A stretch of DNA of 64,000 nt from Nocardioides gilvus (GTDB lineage Bacteria > Actinomycetota > Actinomycetes > Propionibacteriales > Nocardioidaceae): positions 62,001 through 126,000 of the forward strand of contig NZ_QHKY01000003.1 in NCBI RefSeq assembly GCF_003194605.1, read 5' to 3'. The notes under the pieces were generated by a model. It did no database searches. It was given only the letters and a program-made list of their open reading frames with translations, and was not told the DNA's origin. Below, piece after piece: positions 20,268 to 30,060 of this stretch; the stretch's first letter is position 1; each line of letters begins with the position of its first letter. The translations under genes were made by a program, and so were the position numbers.

Positions 20268-21203
20268 CTACTGCTCGTCCACCCAGGCGAACTCGACCAC
20301 CCGAGGGTCGTGGTCCTCCAGCGAGCCGTCGCCTGTCCCGGTCGTCCCGGTCGCCACGTCGCCACCGAGCGCACGGGTGATGGTGACCTCGAGGCGACGC
20401 GTCGACAGGCCCTCTGCCACGCCCGCGCCCCACTCGACCACGGTGACCGCCTCGTCCAGGGAGGCGTCGAGGTCGAGGTCGTCCAGTTCATCGATGCCGC
20501 CCAGACGATAGGCGTCGACGTGCACGAGGTCCGGGCCCTCACTCAGGGACGGGTGGACCCGGGCGATCACGAAGGTGGGCGAGGTGATCCCGGGTCGTAC
20601 GCCCAGGCCGTCACCGAGCCCCTGGGTGAAGGTGGTCTTGCCTGCGCCCAGCTCGCCGCTGAGCACGAGCACGTCCCCAGCCTCCAGCAGCAGACCGACC
20701 CGACGCCCCAGGTCGCGCATCTGCTCGGCGTCGGTGACCACGTGCCTGGGCGGCAGCGCGAGTCGCAGTTGCAGGTATGGCGGGCGACCGGGCTCCTGCT
20801 CGAAACCCTTGGCGAGCCAGAAGTCGACGGTCTGCGGCATCTCCGCGCGGGCCAGCACGGTGAGGGAACGATGCGTGGGGACCGCCTCGACGGCCGCCTC
20901 GACCAGCACCGAGGCAATCCCCTTGCCCTGGGCATCGGGGTGGACGCCGAAACGGCGCAGGAAGACGGTGTCGGTGCGTACGTCGAGCAGTGCCGTGCCC
21001 ACCGGCTCTCCACCCAGGCGCACCAGCAGACCACGCGCTCGGCCGAGGCTCTTCGCGATCGTCGCCGGGGTCTCCGCGAGGGCGTCAGCCGGCGGGTCCA
21101 TCGGCGGGCGTGCCTCGAAGGCCGCCCGGACCACCGCGTGCACGTCGGTGGCAGCCTCGGCCCCGACGCGCTCGACCGTGACCGACCCCGCTGCTGAACT
21201 CAT
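20268..21203 (-). CDS. tsaE: GNAT acetyltransferase - TsaE ATPase fusion protein
   Basis: 311 residues from the ATG at 21201-21203, which overlaps the hydrolase stop (ATGA). Two domains in one frame: residues about 8-150 are a GNAT acetyltransferase (VFLRRFGVHPDAQGKGIASVLVEAA has the acetyl-CoA loop; TVDFWLAKGFEQE is the C-terminal motif), and residues about 155-300 are TsaE (Walker A GELGAGKTT at 183-191, GITSPTFVIARVHP, VHVDAYRLGG, and the Walker-B-like VVEWGAGVAEGL). TsaE alone is about 150 residues. TsaE hydrolyses ATP to recycle the TsaB-TsaD complex in t6A synthesis. The fused GNAT domain is extra; a separate RimI is encoded two genes on. The stop of the fusion is 9 bases ahead of tsaB. 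Confidence 0.92.
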   Translation of the reverse strand: MSSAAGSVTVERVGAEAATDVHAVVRAAFEARPPMDPPADALAETPATIAKSLGRARGLLVRLGGEPVGTALLDVRTDTVFLRRFGVHPDAQGKGIASVLVEAAVEAVPTHRSLTVLARAEMPQTVDFWLAKGFEQEPGRPPYLQLRLALPPRHVVTDAEQMRDLGRRVGLLLEAGDVLVLSGELGAGKTTFTQGLGDGLGVRPGITSPTFVIARVHPSLSEGPDLVHVDAYRLGGIDELDDLDLDASLDEAVTVVEWGAGVAEGLSTRRLEVTITRALGGDVATGTTGTGDGSLEDHDPRVVEFAWVDEQ

Positions 21204-22258
21204 CCCGCGACTTCCCGGGCCAGGCTCGCGGCACGGTCGAAGAGCTCGTCGAGCTCGGCGTTGACCTCGACGTGACTCTCGAGCATCACCATGTGGCCGG
21301 CGTTCACCACTTCGAACAGCTCCGAGCCGGGGATCCGTGAGTGCAGTTTGCGGCTGTGGCCGATCCCGGTGAGTTTGTCGAGCCTGCCGCCGATCACCGT
21401 GCAGGGCACCTTGCCCAGGGCAGCCAGTCGGTCGTAGTGGTTCAGCGAGGCGAACGAGGGATAGAAGTCGGCGACCACGTCGAACGAGGTCGCGTCGATC
21501 ATCTCGAAGACGAAGTCGGCGTAGTTGCGGGGCACGTCCACCCCGAAGGCGAAGTTGTCGACCACGGTCTGGGCGATCCGGGCACCCACCGAGCGGGCGC
21601 GGTCGACGACCATGTGCCCGCGGTCGAGGACCCGGACCAGCCGACCGATGGCCCGTCCGCTCAGCGATCCCAACGGGACCATCGGGAAGAGGATCCGACC
21701 CGGGTCGAGCCCGCCGGCCGTCGTGCCGATCAGGGCACTGCCGACGACCTTCTCCCCGAAGAGCTCGGGGAACTGCCCGGCCAACGAGATCAGGCTCATC
21801 CCACCCATCGAGTGGCCGACCACCACCACGGGGCCGCCCTCGCTGGTGGTCTCGATGATCCGCTTGAGGTCGCGTCCCAGCTGGTCGATCGTGCAGTTGC
21901 TGCCCTTGGAGCGCGCGGAACGACCGTGCGAGCGTTGGTCGTAGTAGACCGTACGGACCAGGCCCCGGTAGGCAGCGCGCTGGAAGTGCCAACAGTCCAG
22001 GTTGAGGGTGAAGCCGTGCACGAAGATGACGGTGAGGCCGTTGCCGTGCCCGGGGTCGGGCTCGTCGATCTCGACGTGCAGGTCGATGCCGTCGTCGGTG
22101 ACCACCTTCATGGAGGGGCCACGCAGCTCACCGAAGGGGGTCTCGTCCCCGGCGCCGGGCCGACCCTGGACCTTCTGCACGGCGCGTGCGGTGGCCCCGG
22201 CGGCGGCGACGCCCACCAGGCCGGCGGCGACTCCCCATGCTTTGCGTTGGCGACTCAC
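21200..22258 (-). CDS. Membrane-anchored alpha/beta hydrolase
   Basis: 352 residues from the GTG at 22256-22258, which overlaps the alr stop (GTGA). An N-terminal hydrophobic segment (residues about 6-23, WGVAAGLVGVAAAGATA) probably anchors it or acts as a signal peptide. Alpha/beta-hydrolase core: oxyanion loop FVHGFTLNLD, nucleophile elbow VVVGHSMGGMS (Ser), Asp in GGRLDKLTGIGHSR, His in VVNAGHMVMLESH: complete catalytic triad. Substrate unknown. In actinobacteria a hydrolase of this type is regularly found between alr and tsaE, so the position is conserved although the role is not known. Confidence 0.85.
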   Translation of the reverse strand: MSRQRKAWGVAAGLVGVAAAGATARAVQKVQGRPGAGDETPFGELRGPSMKVVTDDGIDLHVEIDEPDPGHGNGLTVIFVHGFTLNLDCWHFQRAAYRGLVRTVYYDQRSHGRSARSKGSNCTIDQLGRDLKRIIETTSEGGPVVVVGHSMGGMSLISLAGQFPELFGEKVVGSALIGTTAGGLDPGRILFPMVPLGSLSGRAIGRLVRVLDRGHMVVDRARSVGARIAQTVVDNFAFGVDVPRNYADFVFEMIDATSFDVVADFYPSFASLNHYDRLAALGKVPCTVIGGRLDKLTGIGHSRKLHSRIPGSELFEVVNAGHMVMLESHVEVNAELDELFDRAASLAREVAG

Positions 22259-23400
22259 GGTCGGCCCTTTCCGACGTACCGGCGGGTCAGGCGTCCGCCG
22301 ACACCGGTCACGATCTCGTAGTTGATGGTGCCCACAGCCTCGGCCCAGTCCTGGGCGGTCGGCTCGCCGTCGGCACCGCTGCCGAAGAGCACGTACGTGG
22401 CCCCGGGGTCCGGCCGGTCCCCCTGGAGGTCGATGACCAACTGGTCCATGCAGACCTTGCCTCGCACCGGTCGGCGACGCCCGGCCACCCACGCCTCGGC
22501 GCCGGGGCTCGCGGCCCTGGGGATCCCGTCCGCGTAACCGACCGGGACCAGCCCCACGGTGGTGGCGGCCGGTGCGACCCAGGCGTGTCCGTAGGACACC
22601 CCGGCGCCGGCTTCGATCTCCTTGACCAGGGAGAGGCGTCCCTGCACGGTCATGGCCGGGACCAACCCGATGTCGGGTGTCACCCCGGGCGCCGGATCGA
22701 GGCCGTAGACGGCGATGCCGCAGCGCACGAGGTCGTGACGCAGGCCCGGATTCATCACGGCTGCCGCCGAGTTGGCGATGTGACGCACCTCGAGCTCGAG
22801 GCCCGCCGCCTCAGCCACCTTGAGCGCGTGGTCGAACCGCTCGGCCTGGGTGGTGTTGGCCGGGTGCTCGGGCTCGTCGCTGGCGACGAGGTGCGACCAG
22901 ACTCCGACGACCCGGATCGCGCCCGTCTCCTCGACCGCCCGCGAGTGGGCACACAACTCGGGCCACTGCAGCGCGGTGGCTCCCCCACGGGAGAGGCCGG
23001 TGTCGATCTTGAGGTGCACACGCGCCGTACGTCCCTGGGCGGCGGCCTCCGCAGCGATCGCGTCGACCTCGGGGATCGTGTAGGCAGCGACGTCGACGTC
23101 GGCGGCGAGCACCGCGGCGTACGAGTCACCCGGCGCGGTGAGCCAGCTCAACAGGCGTCCGGTGTCGCCGGCAGCCCGGAGCGAGACGGCTTCTTCGGGG
23201 GTGGCCACACCCAGCCATTCGGCGCCTGCGGCGCGCGCAGTGGCGGCAACCTCCACCATCCCGTGGCCGTACGCATCGGCCTTCACGACGGCCATCAGGG
23301 CTGCCGGGGCGACGCGCTCCCTCAGGATGGCCACGTTGTGGGCGATGGCGTCGAGGTCCACGACCATCTCGGCACGTGCGGTGGCCGCCCGATCAGTCAT
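22255..23400 (-). CDS. alr: Alanine racemase
   Basis: 381 residues. PLP enzyme interconverting L- and D-alanine for peptidoglycan. N-terminal barrel starts VVDLDAIAHNVAILRERV; catalytic Lys in VVKADAYGHG; barrel residues VHLKIDTGLSRGG and HIANSAAAVM; RCGIAVYGLDPAPG; second catalytic base Tyr in AGVSYGHAW; C-terminal VGYADGIPR and GKVCMDQLVIDL. ATG overlaps the nnr stop (ATGA). Part of the acpS-nnr-alr-hydrolase-tsaE run. Confidence 0.97.
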   Translation of the reverse strand: MTDRAATARAEMVVDLDAIAHNVAILRERVAPAALMAVVKADAYGHGMVEVAATARAAGAEWLGVATPEEAVSLRAAGDTGRLLSWLTAPGDSYAAVLAADVDVAAYTIPEVDAIAAEAAAQGRTARVHLKIDTGLSRGGATALQWPELCAHSRAVEETGAIRVVGVWSHLVASDEPEHPANTTQAERFDHALKVAEAAGLELEVRHIANSAAAVMNPGLRHDLVRCGIAVYGLDPAPGVTPDIGLVPAMTVQGRLSLVKEIEAGAGVSYGHAWVAPAATTVGLVPVGYADGIPRAASPGAEAWVAGRRRPVRGKVCMDQLVIDLQGDRPDPGATYVLFGSGADGEPTAQDWAEAVGTINYEIVTGVGGRLTRRYVGKGRP

Positions 23401-24827
23401 GCAGGCGATTCTCTCATTCCCACCGCGAGGTCGCGCACCGAACCCGGTAGGAGGCGTGCCACGTCGCTCGCCACCAAGGGCCCACCTCCGGCGGCCCGCT
23501 CGGCAGCGGCACCGTGCAGCCAGGCTCCGACCGAGGCCGCGTCGAGAAGGTCGAGGCCCGCCGCCAGCAGCGCACCGATGAGCCCGGTGAGCACGTCGCC
23601 GGCGCCAGCGGTGGCCAGCCAGGGCGTGCCGGTGGGATTCACCCGGACCCGACCCGTCGGCGAGACCACGACCGTCCGGGACCCCTTGAGAAGCACGCAG
23701 GCCCCGAACCTCTCGGCGGCGTGGGCGGCGTGGCGCAACGGTGCCGCCTCGACCTCGTCGCGGCCCACGTCGAGCATCGCTGCGAGCTCACCCGCGTGCG
23801 GAGTCAGGACGACCCGGTGGTCGTGACCCGGGACCAGGTGTCCGGAGGCGTGGGCCAGGGCATCGGCGTCCACGACGACCGGCACGCCGTCGGCCAGCGC
23901 CGCAGCCAGGGCATCGCCCGCCCCTTCGGCTCCCCCGGAGCCGACGGCCCAGGCCTGGACCTGACCGGCACCGACGACCTCGGGAAAACGTCTGCGCACG
24001 TCACGCTCGACGTCCACCTGACCGACGTACCTGACCATCCCGACCAGGCCGGTCGCTGCGCCCGCGACACAGAGCGAGGCTGCACCCGGATAGGTGGGCG
24101 AACCGGCCCGTACGCCGACGACGCCGCGGGTGTACTTGTGGTCCCGGCGCTGCGGGAGGGGCAGCAGCGCCGCCACGTCCCGGGCCTCGAGGACCTCGAT
24201 CACGGGCTCCGGCAGTGCCAGACCGATGTCGAGGAGCACCACGTCTCCGCAGGCGCTGGCCGCCGGATCGACGAGGGTGGCGACCTTGTGCGTGCCGAAC
24301 GTGATCGTCAGCTCCGCGGTGACGTGGGTGGCCGGCGTCTCACCGCTCTCCGTGTCCACGCCGGAGGGAAGGTCCACCGCGATCACCGGCGCCCCGGCCA
24401 GGGCGGCCAGCGCCGCTTCGGCGTCGGGACGCAGCCCCGGATGTCCACCGATGCCGACGATCCCGTCGACGACGACCTGCGGGTCGAACCGTCGAGCCTC
24501 GTCGAGGTCGATCAGCCGTGCCCCGGCCGCTCGAGCCGCCACCAGGCCAGCCGGATGCGGCGAGTCGCCCAGCGGCAGCATCCGCACCGCGACTCCGCGC
24601 CCGGCCAGCCAGGCGCCCGCGAAGAGCGCGTCGCCCCCGTTGTTGCCGCTGCCCACGAGCAGCAGCACGCGAGTGCCGTACGTACGCCCGTGGCGAGCGC
24701 GCAGGAAGTCGGCGATGCAATGGGCAAGTCCCGTGGCGGCTCGGGCCATCAGGGCACCGTCATCGAGCTCGTCCAGCAGCACGGCCTCCGCCGTCCTGAT
24801 CTGCTCAACCCGGTGCGCCGACAACAT
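23397..24827 (-). CDS. nnr: Bifunctional NAD(P)HX epimerase / ADP-dependent NAD(P)HX dehydratase
   Basis: 476 residues, two repair enzymes in one chain. N-terminal YjeF_N epimerase, residues about 1-205: LLLVGSGNNGGDALFAGAWLAGRG binds NAD(P)HX, VVDGIVGIG and VIAVDLPSGVDTESG complete the fold. C-terminal ribokinase-like dehydratase, residues about 215-470: VVGVRAGSPTYPGAASL, VVVDADAL, VLTPHAGELA, LLKGSRTVV and the catalytic WLATAGAGDVLTGLIGALLA. Repairs hydrated NADH/NADPH. Starts three bases after the acpS stop; ends in an ATGA overlap with alr. Confidence 0.95.
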   Translation of the reverse strand: MLSAHRVEQIRTAEAVLLDELDDGALMARAATGLAHCIADFLRARHGRTYGTRVLLLVGSGNNGGDALFAGAWLAGRGVAVRMLPLGDSPHPAGLVAARAAGARLIDLDEARRFDPQVVVDGIVGIGGHPGLRPDAEAALAALAGAPVIAVDLPSGVDTESGETPATHVTAELTITFGTHKVATLVDPAASACGDVVLLDIGLALPEPVIEVLEARDVAALLPLPQRRDHKYTRGVVGVRAGSPTYPGAASLCVAGAATGLVGMVRYVGQVDVERDVRRRFPEVVGAGQVQAWAVGSGGAEGAGDALAAALADGVPVVVDADALAHASGHLVPGHDHRVVLTPHAGELAAMLDVGRDEVEAAPLRHAAHAAERFGACVLLKGSRTVVVSPTGRVRVNPTGTPWLATAGAGDVLTGLIGALLAAGLDLLDAASVGAWLHGAAAERAAGGGPLVASDVARLLPGSVRDLAVGMRESPA

Positions 24828-24830
24828 CCC

Positions 24831-25184
24831 TCAGCCCTCCAGCACGACCATCGCCGTGGCGATGCCGGCGTCGTGGGACAGGGAGAGATGGAGGTGCGCG
24901 ACCCCGAGCTCGGCGGCTCGGGCCGCGACCGTGCCCCGGATCTCGAACCGGGGCCGACCCGACTCCTCGGAGACCACCTCGGCGTCGTGCCACGCCAGCC
25001 CGGCGGGCGCGCCGAGCGCCTTGGCGAGGGCCTCCTTCGCCGCGAACCGCGCCGCCAGGGAGGCCGGCGGACGCTCACGTTCGGCGTCGGTGAAGAGCTT
25101 GACGCGCAGCCCCGGAGTGCGTGCGAGTGACTCAGCGAACCGATCGATGTCCGCCACGTCGATGCCCACTCCGATCACTGCCAT
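24831..25184 (-). CDS. acpS: Holo-[acyl-carrier-protein] synthase
   Basis: 117 residues. Transfers 4'-phosphopantetheine from CoA to the Ser of acyl carrier protein. Conserved [13 protein letters not shown] with the Mg-binding Asp, and [13 protein letters not shown] with the catalytic Glu/Lys helix; closing block [17 protein letters not shown]. Starts 15 bases after glmS and is followed 3 bases later by nnr. Confidence 0.95.
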   Translation of the reverse strand: MAVIGVGIDVADIDRFAESLARTPGLRVKLFTDAERERPPASLAARFAAKEALAKALGAPAGLAWHDAEVVSEESGRPRFEIRGTVAARAAELGVAHLHLSLSHDAGIATAMVVLEG

Positions 25185-25199
25185 GCCGGGCTCAGAGGC

Positions 25200-27044
25200 T
25201 CATTCGACCGTGACGGACTTGGCCAGGTTGCGGGGCTGGTCGACGTCGTGACCCATGGCCGTGGCCAGCTCGCAGGCGAAGAGCTGCAGCGGCACGACAG
25301 CGACCAACGGCTGGAGCAGGACCGGGACCTTCGGCAGGCGGATCAGGGCATCGGCGTACGGAGCGATCGTCTCGTCGTCCTCCTCGGCCAGGCAGATGGT
25401 GTGGGCTCCGCGGGCACGTACTTCCTGGATGCCGCTCAGCATCTTGTCGTGCAGCTGGTCGCGCCCCCGTGGCGGCACGATGCAGAAGATCGGCATGCCC
25501 TGGTCGATCAGCGCGATCGGCCCGTGCTTGAGCTCCCCGGCCGCGAAACCCTCGGCGTGGATGTAGGCCAGCTCCTTGAGCTTCAGCGCACCCTCGAGGG
25601 CCACCGGGTAGCCGGCGTGACGGCCGAGGAAGAGCACCGAACGGGTGTCGACGTGGCTGCGGGCGAAGTCGTACACCTGGTCGGCCTGGTCGAGCACCGT
25701 CTGGATGTGCTCGGGCATCTCGTCGAGCTGGTCCATCACCGTGTTGATCTCGTCGCCGAACAAGGTGCCCTTGACCTGCGCCAGGTAGAGCGCGAGGAGG
25801 TAGACGGCCACCAACTGGGTGACGTACCCCTTGGTCGAGGCGACGCCGATCTCCGGGCCCGCGTGGGTGTAGATGACGCCGTCGGACTCGCGCGGGATGG
25901 TCGATCCGTTGGTGTTGCAGATCGCCAGGACCTTGGAGCGCTGGACGCGCGCGTGCCGGATCGCCTGCAGGGTGTCGGCGGTCTCGCCCGACTGACTGAT
26001 GGCCACCACCAGGGTGGAGTGGGTCAGGATCGGGTCGCGGTAGCGGAACTCGCTGGCCAGCTCGACCTCGACGCTGATCCGGGTCCAGTGCTCGATCGCG
26101 TACTTGGCGACCATGCCCGCGTAGAAGGAGGTGCCGGCCGCGATGATGATGATCTTGTCGATGTCGCGCAGTTCGGAGTCGTCCAGGCGCATCTCGTCGA
26201 GCTTGAGGAGTCCGGCGTCGTCACGGCGGCCCAGCAGCGAGTCGGCCACGGCACGCGGCTGCTCGAAGATCTCCTTGCGCATGAACCAGTCGTGGCCGTC
26301 CTTCTCGGCGGCAGTCAGGTCCCAGTCGACGTGGTACTGCTTGCCCTCGGCAGGCGTCCCGTCGAAGCCGGTGATCTCCACGCCCTCCGCGGTGATCGTG
26401 ACGACCTGGTCCTGACCCAGCTCGAGCGCCTCGCGGGTGTGCTCGATGAAGGCAGCGACGTCGGAGCCGAGAAAGTTTTCACCCTCGCCCAGGCCCACGA
26501 CCAGCGGCGAGTTGCGGCGTGCGGCGACCACACGTGAGGGGTCCTGACCGTCGAGCGCGACCAGGGTGAAGGCACCCTCGAGGCGACGACAGACATTCTG
26601 CATCGCGACGGTAAGGTCATGGCCGGCCTCCACCTCGAGCTCGAGCAGGTGGGCGGCGATCTCCGTGTCGGTCTCGGAGAGGAAGACGTGTCCGGCGTCC
26701 TCGAGCTCTGAACGGAGCTGGGCGAAGTTCTCGATGATGCCGTTGTGCACGACCGCCAGACGACGGTGCTCACCCAGGTGCGGGTGGGCGTTCGCGTCGT
26801 TCGGGGCTCCGTGGGTCGCCCAGCGGGTGTGGCCGATGCCGGTGCAGGACTCCGGGAGCCCGGACTCGGCGAGGGCCGCCTCGAGGTTCGCCAGCTTGCC
26901 GGCGCGCTTGTCCCACGCCACCGCGCCTTCGTGCGCGAGAGCCACCCCGGCCGAGTCGTATCCCCGGTACTCGAGCCTGCGCAGGCCCTCGACGACAACG
27001 CTCTGAGCCTGCTTGGCTCCCACATACCCCACGATTCCGCACAT
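25200..27044 (-). CDS. glmS: Glutamine-fructose-6-phosphate aminotransferase (isomerizing)
   Basis: 614 residues, usual length. Makes glucosamine-6-phosphate for cell-wall synthesis. Glutaminase half: Cys2 nucleophile in MCGIVGYVG, RLEYRGYDSAGV, GHTRWATHGAPN and VVHNGIIEN. Synthase half: two SIS domains with AAGTSFYAGMVAKYAIE and SQSGETADTLQAIRHAR, LGRHAGYPVALEGALKLKE, HAEGFAAGELKHGPIALID, and the C-terminal NLAKSVTVE tail that closes the active site. First gene of the long operon running to tsaD. TAGACT lies 8 bases upstream of the ATG, so a leaderless mRNA is likely; no glmS ribozyme is seen, as expected outside Firmicutes. Confidence 0.97.
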   Translation of the reverse strand: MCGIVGYVGAKQAQSVVVEGLRRLEYRGYDSAGVALAHEGAVAWDKRAGKLANLEAALAESGLPESCTGIGHTRWATHGAPNDANAHPHLGEHRRLAVVHNGIIENFAQLRSELEDAGHVFLSETDTEIAAHLLELEVEAGHDLTVAMQNVCRRLEGAFTLVALDGQDPSRVVAARRNSPLVVGLGEGENFLGSDVAAFIEHTREALELGQDQVVTITAEGVEITGFDGTPAEGKQYHVDWDLTAAEKDGHDWFMRKEIFEQPRAVADSLLGRRDDAGLLKLDEMRLDDSELRDIDKIIIIAAGTSFYAGMVAKYAIEHWTRISVEVELASEFRYRDPILTHSTLVVAISQSGETADTLQAIRHARVQRSKVLAICNTNGSTIPRESDGVIYTHAGPEIGVASTKGYVTQLVAVYLLALYLAQVKGTLFGDEINTVMDQLDEMPEHIQTVLDQADQVYDFARSHVDTRSVLFLGRHAGYPVALEGALKLKELAYIHAEGFAAGELKHGPIALIDQGMPIFCIVPPRGRDQLHDKMLSGIQEVRARGAHTICLAEEDDETIAPYADALIRLPKVPVLLQPLVAVVPLQLFACELATAMGHDVDQPRNLAKSVTVE

Positions 27045-27052
27045 GGGGCGGG

Positions 27053-27058
27053 AGTCTA
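27053..27058 (-). promoter_or_regulatory. glmS -10 motif, probable leaderless promoter
   Basis: TAGACT on the minus strand ends 8 bases ahead of the glmS ATG, with no Shine-Dalgarno in between. A poor -35 (TTGCAG, 15-base spacing) is upstream. Same hexamer and placement as at guaB. coaA diverges from here with its GTG 32 bases away. Confidence 0.45.
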
Positions 27059-27089
27059 GCGGTGATCACGTCACTGCAAGAATACGAGA

Positions 27090-28040
27090 GTGCCGCCCCC
27101 CGAGGAGTCCTCCCCGTACGTCGAACTCGACCGTGCGGCGTGGGCGGCGTTGGCTCCCAAGACCGACAGTCCGTTGACGACCGAGGAGATCAACCAGCTC
27201 CGCGGGCTCGGGGACGCGCTCAACCTCGACGAGGTCAAGCAGGTCTACCTGCCGTTGTCACGGCTGCTCTCCATGTACGTGGAGAGTGCGGGCAACCTGC
27301 ACCGCAACCAGGAGGACTTCCTGCGGCGCCAGCACCCCCCGCGCACCCCGTTCGTGATCGGGGTCGCCGGCTCGGTGGCGGTGGGCAAGTCGACCACCGC
27401 ACGGGTGCTGCAGCAGATGTTGGCGCACTGGCCCGAGCACCCCAACGTCGCGCTCGTGACCACTGACGGGTTCCTCTTCCCCAACGCCGAGCTCGAGAAG
27501 CGGGGGCTGCTGCGCCGCAAGGGTTTCCCGGAGTCGTACGACCGTCGCGCCCTGCTGAAGTTCGTGATCGACATCAAGTCGGGTCGCGACGAAGTGCTCG
27601 CGCCGACCTATTCACACCTTGTCTACGACGTGGTGCCCGACGAGAAGGTCGTGGTCAACCGTCCCGACATCGTCATCGTCGAGGGCCTCAACGTGCTGCA
27701 ACCCGCACAGGTGCGCAGTGACGGTCGTACGGGGCTCGCGGTCAGCGACTTCTTCGACTTCTCGATCTACGTGGACGCAGCCATCCCCGACATCCGTGGC
27801 TGGTACGTCGACCGCTTCCTGCGGCTGCGCGAGACCGCCTTCCGCGACCCGGCGTCCTACTTCTCCAAGTACGCCCAGCTCAGCCACGACGCCGCCGTCG
27901 ACGAGGCGCGCCGGATCTGGGACGACATCAACGGCCCGAACCTCGAGAAGAACGTTCTCCCCACCCGCGGTCGCGCCACCCTCGTGCTGCGCAAGGACAA
28001 GGACCACTCCGTGCGCTACGTGCGGCTGCGCAAGCTCTGA
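27090..28040 (+). CDS. coaA: Pantothenate kinase, type I
   Basis: 316 residues from the GTG at 27090. Phosphorylates pantothenate, the first step of CoA synthesis. P-loop [12 protein letters not shown] at residues 91-102, [56 protein letters not shown] and the acceptor-site [11 protein letters not shown] are all canonical. Starts close to the divergent glmS promoter with no Shine-Dalgarno and may be leaderless too. Genomic pairing glmS/coaA/glmM is typical for actinobacteria. Confidence 0.96.
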   Translation: MPPPEESSPYVELDRAAWAALAPKTDSPLTTEEINQLRGLGDALNLDEVKQVYLPLSRLLSMYVESAGNLHRNQEDFLRRQHPPRTPFVIGVAGSVAVGKSTTARVLQQMLAHWPEHPNVALVTTDGFLFPNAELEKRGLLRRKGFPESYDRRALLKFVIDIKSGRDEVLAPTYSHLVYDVVPDEKVVVNRPDIVIVEGLNVLQPAQVRSDGRTGLAVSDFFDFSIYVDAAIPDIRGWYVDRFLRLRETAFRDPASYFSKYAQLSHDAAVDEARRIWDDINGPNLEKNVLPTRGRATLVLRKDKDHSVRYVRLRKL

Positions 28041-28046
28041 GGGGCC

Positions 28047-28523
28047 TCATCGCTCGGCGACGGTGACGTCCCACGCCAACCATCCCGGAGCGAACAGCAC
28101 GACGGCCGCCGCGCACGTGACCAAGGCGTAGGCAGCCTCGCTCCCGTCGGCAGCCTGGACCAGCGTCACCAGACCCAGCAGGCCAAGGGCGAAACCCGCG
28201 AGCGCACAGGCGACGGCACCGGTCACGAAGGCACCTCGTGCGGCCGTGGGCACGACCGCGGCGATCGCGGTGGCACCCAGGCAGAGCACGAAGACAGGTG
28301 CACCCACCATGAAACTGTAGATCGCCGCCGCGAACCCGAACCCGTACAGGCCACCCCCGTCACCCAGCGGTGTGGCATCGACCAGCGCGGCGCCGGCATT
28401 CCACACGAAGGCGGCGAGCGGGATCGAAACCGGGCAGAGCCACGACAGTCGCCGCGTGCGCTGGACACCAGGGCCGTGGGGCCGTGTGGGAGCAGCGTCG
28501 GGCGCGAAGACAGGGTCGGTCAT
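28047..28523 (-). CDS. Four-TM membrane protein of unknown function
   Basis: 158 residues. N-terminal hydrophilic tail of 26 residues, then four hydrophobic helices (VSIPLAAFVWNAGAALV, FAAAIYSFMVGAPVFVLCLG, FVTGAVACALAGFALGLLGLVTL, AYALVTCAAAVVLFAPGWLAW). Convergent with coaA (stops 6 bases apart) and 106 bases upstream of the glmM stop on the same strand. No recognised domain and no motif that would suggest transport. Codon bias agrees with the neighbours. Confidence 0.6.
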   Translation of the reverse strand: MTDPVFAPDAAPTRPHGPGVQRTRRLSWLCPVSIPLAAFVWNAGAALVDATPLGDGGGLYGFGFAAAIYSFMVGAPVFVLCLGATAIAAVVPTAARGAFVTGAVACALAGFALGLLGLVTLVQAADGSEAAYALVTCAAAVVLFAPGWLAWDVTVAER

Positions 28524-28629
28524 GGGATCACCCTGCCGGACTCCACCGCGACCACGGCAGAGCCGTCCTACTCAGTTCGCCACCCGTTCGGGCCATGCCC
28601 GCACCCCTCGCGGGGCCACCGCGCGGCCC

Positions 28630-29976
28630 TCAGAGGGAGAGTTGGGCCTTCACGACCTGGGCCAGGCGGTCGGCGACCAACTGCGCCTCCTCAGCGGTGG
28701 GGGCCTCCACCATCACCCGGACCAGCGCCTCGGTGCCGGAGGGTCGCAGCAGCACCCGGCCACGCTCGCCGAGGAGTGCTTCCTCCTCGGCCACGGCAGC
28801 GGCGACCACCGCGTCGTCGTCGGCGCGTGCCTTGTCCACGTCGGGCACGTTGACCAGCACCTGCGGCAACTGCTCCATGACCGCGGCCAGCTCCTTGAGG
28901 GAGAGACCGGTGGTGACCAGTCGCTCCAACAGGTGCAACGCCGTCAGGGTGCCGTCGCCGGTGGTGGCGTGGTCGCTGAGGATCACGTGGCCGGACTGCT
29001 CGCCGCCGAGGTTGTACTCCGAGACCCGCATCGCCTCCAACACGTAGCGGTCCCCGACCTTGGTCTGGCGCACCCCCACGCCGTGGGCCTTCATCGCCTG
29101 GACGAAACCGAGGTTGCTCATCACGGTCGCGACGACGGTGTCCTTGGCCAGCCGGCCCTGGTCCTTGAGCGCCAGCGCCAGGATGGCCAGGATCTGGTCC
29201 CCGTCCACGATGTTGCCCTCGTGGTCGATCGCCAGGCAACGGTCGGCGTCACCATCGAGCCCGAAACCGGCGTCGGCTCCGTGCATGAGCACGTGCTTGC
29301 GCAGGTCGTCGAGGTGGGTGGAACCACAGTTGTCGTTGATGTTGGTGCCGTCGGGATCGGCATGGATCGCGATCACCGTGGCTCCGGCGTCCTGGAGTGC
29401 CTTCGGCGCGGACTCAAAAGCTGCACCCTCGGCACAGTCCACCACCACGGTGAGGCCGGCGAGCGGGTGCTCGATCGTGCGGACCAGGTGACGGGCGTAG
29501 TCGTCGACGGCGGTGGGGTGCACGGTGACGCGACCGACGTCGGCCCCGGTCGGTCGCTCCCACGGCTCGTTGAGACGCTTCTCGATCGCGATCTCGATGG
29601 TGTCGTCCAGCTTCTTGCCGCCCCGGGCGAGGAACTTGATCCCGTTGTCGGGCATGGCGTTGTGCGAGGCGGAGAGCATCACGCCGAGGTCGGCGCCGAG
29701 CTTGTCGGTCAGGTGGGCGACACCCGGCGTGGGCAGCACCCCCAGCAGCAGTACGTCGACTCCGGCGGACGCGAGCCCGGCCACCACGGCAGCTTCCAGG
29801 AACTGACCCGACACCCGGGTGTCACGCCCGACCACAGCCAACGGTCTGTGGCCGCTGAACTCCCCTCGGTCGGCCAGCACGTGGGCTGCAGAGACGGAGA
29901 GTTCCAGGGCCAGCTCGGCGGTCAGATGGCCATTGGCCAGACCGCGCACACCATCGGTGCCGAAGAGTCGCGACAT
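28630..29976 (-). CDS. glmM: Phosphoglucosamine mutase
   Basis: 448 residues. Converts glucosamine-6-phosphate to glucosamine-1-phosphate. [11 protein letters not shown] at the N-terminus, phosphoserine loop [14 protein letters not shown] with the active Ser104, Mg loop [12 protein letters not shown], sugar loop GGEQSGHVI and phosphate loop [15 protein letters not shown]. Follows rpsI after 138 bases containing a terminator, so probably an own transcript. Works upstream of the next step by GlmU and directly after GlmS encoded nearby. Confidence 0.97.
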   Translation of the reverse strand: MSRLFGTDGVRGLANGHLTAELALELSVSAAHVLADRGEFSGHRPLAVVGRDTRVSGQFLEAAVVAGLASAGVDVLLLGVLPTPGVAHLTDKLGADLGVMLSASHNAMPDNGIKFLARGGKKLDDTIEIAIEKRLNEPWERPTGADVGRVTVHPTAVDDYARHLVRTIEHPLAGLTVVVDCAEGAAFESAPKALQDAGATVIAIHADPDGTNINDNCGSTHLDDLRKHVLMHGADAGFGLDGDADRCLAIDHEGNIVDGDQILAILALALKDQGRLAKDTVVATVMSNLGFVQAMKAHGVGVRQTKVGDRYVLEAMRVSEYNLGGEQSGHVILSDHATTGDGTLTALHLLERLVTTGLSLKELAAVMEQLPQVLVNVPDVDKARADDDAVVAAAVAEEEALLGERGRVLLRPSGTEALVRVMVEAPTAEEAQLVADRLAQVVKAQLSL

Positions 29977-30060
29977 GATGACTCACCGTAACGGATGCGG
30001 CGGCCCGGGCCGCAACTGACCACTGACCGGCCGCGGCCGCGGTCGGTGCCGTGAATGCAG

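Noticed and set aside
25200-27089. glmS ribozyme upstream of glmS
   Set aside because: There is no room for it: the putative promoter is 8 bases from the ATG and coaA diverges 45 bases away.
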